This document shows positions 59,601 to 64,000 of a stretch of 64,000 nt of DNA, piece by piece. This DNA comes from Colius striatus (Eukaryota; Chordata; Aves; Coliiformes; Coliidae), in NCBI RefSeq assembly GCF_028858725.1, contig NC_084771.1:6414915-6478914 (forward strand). The letters run 5' to 3'. Position numbers and translations under genes: made by a program. Within the stretch, counting starts at the first letter, position 1. Each line of letters opens with the position of its first letter. The notes below the pieces were generated by a model, which was given only the letters and a program-made list of their open reading frames with translations, was not told where the DNA came from and made no database searches.

Positions 59601-62600
59601 GCTCTGTGGTGATCCTGGAGGTCTGACTGTGTGGCTGATAAATTCTGATGAGGTGAAATACTTTCCATGAGCACTTTGATATCCTGAAATATGCTTGTTT
59701 ACCTGTCTTTATTGTATACCACTTTAACACAGTATTTCCCAATGAGGGCAGGAATCACTTATTAACAGTTTTTCAGTGGGTTTTTTTTGAAATGAAAACC
59801 TCTGAGGATGAAAGGTAGTAATAAGTTCATCAGTGCAGAGACAAGCTCTGGATCACACAGGAGTGACAATACTGGGTTTCAAAAAGCAGCTTAGGGATGA
59901 TGCAAGAGGCAAAGCATTGAACAAGAGAAGGGATGTACTTTTGTGGAAAGTGGAGAACTCTCCCAGCTGGGGCCAAGTCCGGGAGGGTGAGCTGAAGTGA
60001 AAGGACTCCCCTGGGATTCACGAGTTTCTTGAGAATCTCTCAATACACAACCTATGAGCATGTTCTGTATGAGGTATTTATACAGAGTATTTGTACATTC
60101 ATGAGCATTTTGTCTTCAGCACACAGGGATTGTTCAGAACTGTGCCTGGCATCATATGTGTGGAGGCTTAAGTCCTGTTTTCTTACTCAAGAATAGTAGA
60201 GAGGGTGAACAAAAGCAGTCAGGAGGTGGCAAAGCCATGGCACTGCAGGCAGTTGAGCACAGTTTGTACAATGGTGATGTATTATTAACAAAAAGATCAA
60301 CTATTTTCTTTGTTGATTTATTCTGTTTGACTCATCTCTCTACAAGATATTCAGTTCTGGATTAATACACCAGTGAGTCACTACATGTCTCCCAGTCCTC
60401 CTCATTCTGTTCATGCTTCTCTCTGGAAGGTGTTTGTTTTAGCAGCCACAGTGATGCGGTGTGTTTGCTGGCTGTAGGCAGAGGAATTCCAAGCAGGCAT
60501 GCCTGTTAGTTTGTTCTCAGCAGAACAGTCCTTTCCCTGTCACCAGGTGCTGAGTATTTGGCAGATACACACCTCTAATGCTGCCTGTCCTCCTCTTGCT
60601 CTGGAGCAGAAGCTTCTTGGTTTGGTAGTCTGCTAAATGTGATTCTCAGTCTTCTGCACTGTTTGTCAAGTTTTTTGTCTACATTATTTTGCCAGACTGA
60701 GATGTGAAAACATCTTGTCATAAATTTCTGTTCCTCAGAGTAGCTTTTGTACCCTTACAGCCAACCGGAGAGATTAATTTGTCATTTCCTTCTTGTATAG
60801 AGGTCTAGAAAGTTTAGTAGCTTTGGTGTGAAGGCCTAGAATTGGCTTTAGAAGCTGAAATCTGGCAATAGATTTGTGGGACAAAAGTGTAGTAGGTATA
60901 TGGTGTACTCCCAGTAGATAACCTGCTCGAGCTGGTGTAGGGCAGCTAGAGCTCATGAACAGCCAAACTTGGGAAAATCTGAGCTAATTATGTCTGTGAG
61001 GAAACAAGACAAAATACCCAAGGTAATTCCAAGGTTGGTTTTTCTTTTTTTTTTTTTCCTCCTAAGGATTGCTGCTGTAAGGGAACAGTTGAGTACAAGG
61101 TGCTCTACTGTAACATAATCCTAGCTTATAGTTCTGCATTAAATTGTTGTGGTTTCAAGGTTGGTAAAACTATTATGACTCCAGGAGTGTTATACAGCAT
61201 TTTGCATACAGCAAGCTTTTACCTTTTTTTTTTTTGTATGATGTTATTATTCATGTTTCTTTGTATCAAGATAGCAGGTGGCCCTCCAAGGAGAGAGGCA
61301 CTGTTTAAACAAAAAAAAGCAAGTCATTTAGTTGATATCCTGTCCTGATTTTGTACACAGATGCTGAGCTGTCACTGTTCATCACTGCATTAAAAGTCAG
61401 GATTGTGCTAACAGCTCCACATTTCCAACAGGACATACATGAAAAAGCTGAGACCTGGGACACACACATCATTATGCATTTTGTAATGATATGGTTGTAC
61501 CAGTGTGTGCTGCTACATTCATAGAGGTGTACAGGGGTCTGTTGTATCCTGTCACCTTGCTATAGCACCTTGGTATTCTTGTGACTGTTAGAGAGAACAG
61601 CAACACTCTCAGTCAGAGCAGGGTAACTTGGCTGTGCAAAGATGCCTGGTTTTGCTTTTTCTCCCTCTAGCCAGAGCTAGGGCTGCATTCCAGCTTCAAA
61701 TTGTTGCAGTACTTGTTTCTTTTGGCATCCAAGTTTCAAGGATCTGGTGCTAATCAGTGAACTAAACGTTTGACTTTCATTCAGGATGAATTCATTTATG
61801 CTTTTTCATGTGTAACTATGTGCTTTTGCCAGGGCTTGTAAGTATCACTCATCTAACAACAAAGTTCTGATTCACATGGTAGTTTGGATGCAAATGGGAT
61901 GTATTTGAACACTCCAGTTCAGAATTATGATGCAGACATCACGTTAATTGTTATCTGTGTACTTGGGAGAACACAGATCTGACAGAGGTGCAGAGGAATT
62001 GTTTGCTGGTTCACCCCAGCAGTCAAACTGCTTTCCATCATCTCAATTTAGTGAAAAGACTGTTCTGAAAGTTGAAATTTCATTTCTTTCCTTCAAAAAA
62101 TGAAAATTGTCTCATTGCTTCATTTCTTGTAGCCTTGGTGTGTGAAATCCTTACACAATGTCTGTCTCCATCTGATTCCTCACCCCACTGCCCACTGCCT
62201 ACTTGTCAATACCCTATCTAGCAGTCCTTGTTGTCTTTGGTGTCACTCTCTTGGGCTGTTCTACTGTCATGTGCCCTCTGTGCTCCCAGATGCTACTATA
62301 CTGTCTTCTTCAAAACACACTTGAATACAACTTGATATTCTATTTGTGCAAAACAGCATTGACTCAGATAATCTTATTTTAGATGATCCTATTTTAGAGA
62401 GATTTGACTGAAATCCTGGAGAAGTAGGCTCCTTCTTTAGTCATTGCTCATTTTAAACAGAAAAGTCAGTAGATGTTCTTGGGAAAGAAATGGTTCACAA
62501 ACTGTTTTAAACACGTGAATAATCTGCCTCTTGAAGCACATGGATAATCTACCGATTGTCCATGTGCTTCAAGACCGGTGTATTTAATAAGCTGTGTATT

Positions 62601-63287
62601 TCAGAAGAGAGAGCAGCTAGGAGAGAAGAGTAGGGACTGCAGAAAGCTGCTTTTAGAGCAAAAGAAAGGAGACCTCAAGCATCACACACAGCTCCAGAGA
62701 AGCTCCTCCTGCAAGCATAGAAATTGACCCAGACATTCCTTCATTACGAAAATGGGATCTAAATTCCAGAAATACCCATGGGCAGTGGGAACTCAGGGGA
62801 TTCAGCCAGCCAGTGTGTTTCAACATAGGAAGGAGCTGGCCTTGTTTTTATTTTTGTGCTTGTAGATTTTGTGCAGTAGATTTTGCCTCAACTAAGTTTT
62901 GTCACTTCACATGAAGAGAGGGTTCCTGCCAAGGGCAGTCTCTGAGACCACAAAACCTGCATTTTCTTTGCTGTCTTGCAGCTGAAAGATGGCTGACTTT
63001 TTCTGACAGTTTCATCTTCAGAGAGAAAAATTTTCACACACTTTACCCTGGAAATTTCTGTTAGCCTCTCCTTTTTTTTTCAGTGCACTTTGAATTCTTG
63101 GACATTAAATATCTGTATTATCTTCTCTTGGAAGAAATGTGTCCTGGAAATTTTGATCTATCTGAAGATTTTTTTTTTTCCCCCATCCTTAAGTGGCTCT
63201 TTAACCCACAAATAGAAGTGACTGATCTGGAAAAACTTTAAATGAAAAGAAAGCTTTAGACGTAGCCTAAAGTCCCATGTTTCAGTT
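41691..63287. other. 21.6 kb with no recognisable exon; long intron or gene-poor DNA
   Basis: AT-rich throughout, with only short ORFs (the longest about 119 residues at 52248-52607 plus, 116 at 59324-59674 minus), none with a family signature or good splice sites in frame. I looked for the basic N-terminal exon expected of a KIAA1210/CRACD-type protein and for tRNA-like internal promoters and found neither. Possible old CR1 scraps near 42200-42360. The hairpin at 62530-62573 is listed separately. Confidence 0.55.
62530..62573. repeat. Near-perfect hairpin, 19-bp stem and 6-nt loop
   Basis: Left arm 62530-62548 (CTTGAAGCACATGGATAAT) and right arm 62555-62573 (ATTGTCCATGTGCTTCAAG) are complementary at 18 of 19 positions. 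The remaining pair is T opposite G, a wobble if transcribed. The loop is CTACCG. The outer 15 pairs are perfect. No terminal repeats or target duplications were noticed, and the flanks do not extend the stem. The stem is short for a canonical animal microRNA precursor (about 33 bp). Confidence 0.9.
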
Positions 63288-63890
63288 CATAGAATCATAG
63301 AATGGTAGGGGTTGGAAGGCACCTTTAGAGATCATCTGGTCCAACCCCCCTGCAGAAGCAGGTTCACCCAGATCAGGTCACTCAGTAATGTGTCCAGGTG
63401 AGTTTTGAAGACCTCCAGACAAGGAGACTCCACAATCCCCCTGGGCAGCCTGGGCCAGGGCTTTCTCACCCCAACAGTAAAATACTTTTCCCTTATGTTT
63501 AAATGGAACTTTTTGTGTTCCAGCTGCTTCCTATTACCCCTTGTCCTGTCACTAGATGCACTATAAAAAAGAGATGCCCTCAGTCTCCTCTTCTTCAGAC
63601 TAAACAGCCCCTGTTCCTACAGCCTTTCCTCATAAGGAAGATGTTCTAGTCCCCTTAGCATCTTCATAGCCCTGAGCTGGCCTCTTTCCAGCAGTTCCCT
63701 GTCCATCTTGAGCTGGGGAGCCCAGAACTGGACACAGGACTCCAGGTGAGGTCTCACAAGGGCAGAGGAGAGGAGGAGCAGAACTTCCCTCGATCTGCTG
63801 GCCACACTCTTCTTGATGCATGCCAGAATGCCATTGGCCTTCTTGCTCATGACAGCACATTGCTGGCTAATGTTTAGTTCTGGCATTCAG
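63288..63890 (-). mobile_element. CR1-type LINE 3' fragment
   Basis: Plus strand starts with CATAGAATCATAGAATGGTA, then GGGGTTGGAAGGCACCTTTA, CCACAATCCCCCTGGGCAGC, CTTTCCTCATAAGGAAGATG and CCCAGAACTGGACACAGGAC. About 600 bp, antisense and 5'-truncated. The two overlapping minus-strand ORFs here (for example [20 protein letters not shown]) are fragments of the CR1 reverse-transcriptase ORF end, broken by frameshifts. Confidence 0.95.
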
Positions 63891-64000
63891 TTCACTACTG
63901 TTTCAGCCTCACTTCCCCTGCAATATTCATACAGCTTAATTTGTTGAAAATGTCTCCAGACTCTTTCTTTCAGGCCCAGGATATAATAATTCTTCACGTT

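Noticed and set aside
63617-63886. Minus ORFs resembling a reverse-transcriptase tail
   Set aside because: Fragments of the CR1 ORF end, truncated and frameshifted; counted as part of the repeat.
1-64000. CRISPR arrays, bacterial operons, riboswitches, tRNA and rRNA genes
   Set aside because: None seen. The DNA is vertebrate, and no tRNA-like internal promoter pair or rRNA sequence was recognised; a covariance-model scan would be needed to exclude small RNAs fully.

Overview
The window looks like nuclear DNA from a bird. At least seven CR1-type LINE 3' ends occur on both strands. There is one ERV long terminal repeat of a kind common in avian genomes. GC-rich CpG-island promoters alternate with AT-rich introns, and vertebrate genes are split by GT-AG introns. 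The gene set matches the block around human Xq24, which lies on chromosome 4 in chicken. These assignments come from recognising protein families and from remembered gene order, not from a database search.

Layout. (1) 1-8.9 kb: SLC25A43, a mitochondrial carrier gene on the minus strand. Coding exons 1-3 are visible (8301-8572, 5213-5454, 4012-4184) and join in phase to 229 codons. The last exons must lie beyond the left edge. (2) 8.9-14.4 kb: intergenic, with one CR1. (3) 14.5-24.6 kb: a CpG island followed on the plus strand by pieces of an AKAP17-family gene, by position AKAP17B. The start of the coiled-coil exon, the end of the coiled coil and a 514-codon terminal exon can be read, but the middle carries frame lesions and the RRM-coding exons are not recognisable. 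An ERV LTR lies antisense in one intron. (4) 24-29.4 kb: CR1-rich DNA between the convergent AKAP17B and PGRMC1. (5) 29.9-34.9 kb: complete PGRMC1 on the minus strand, three exons, 192 residues, with an intact cytochrome-b5-like haem-binding domain. Its CpG island continues upstream into a G-rich minisatellite (35.0-35.4 kb). (6) 35.5-41 kb: intergenic with a CR1 and an ATT microsatellite. (7) 41.1-41.7 kb: a CpG island with a strong plus-strand splice donor, probably the untranslated first exon of a gene running right. By synteny this could be KIAA1210, but no coding exon supports that. (8) 41.7-64 kb: no recognisable exon, which fits a long first intron or gene-poor DNA. It holds a near-perfect 19-bp hairpin at 62.5 kb and a CR1 at the right edge.

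The genes form no operon or system. SLC25A43 works at the inner mitochondrial membrane and PGRMC1 at the ER and other membranes. I found no clearly new biological system. The observations most worth following are the half-broken, half-open AKAP17B locus, the orphan CpG-island promoter at 41.5 kb, the hairpin at 62.53 kb and the G-rich minisatellite upstream of PGRMC1.
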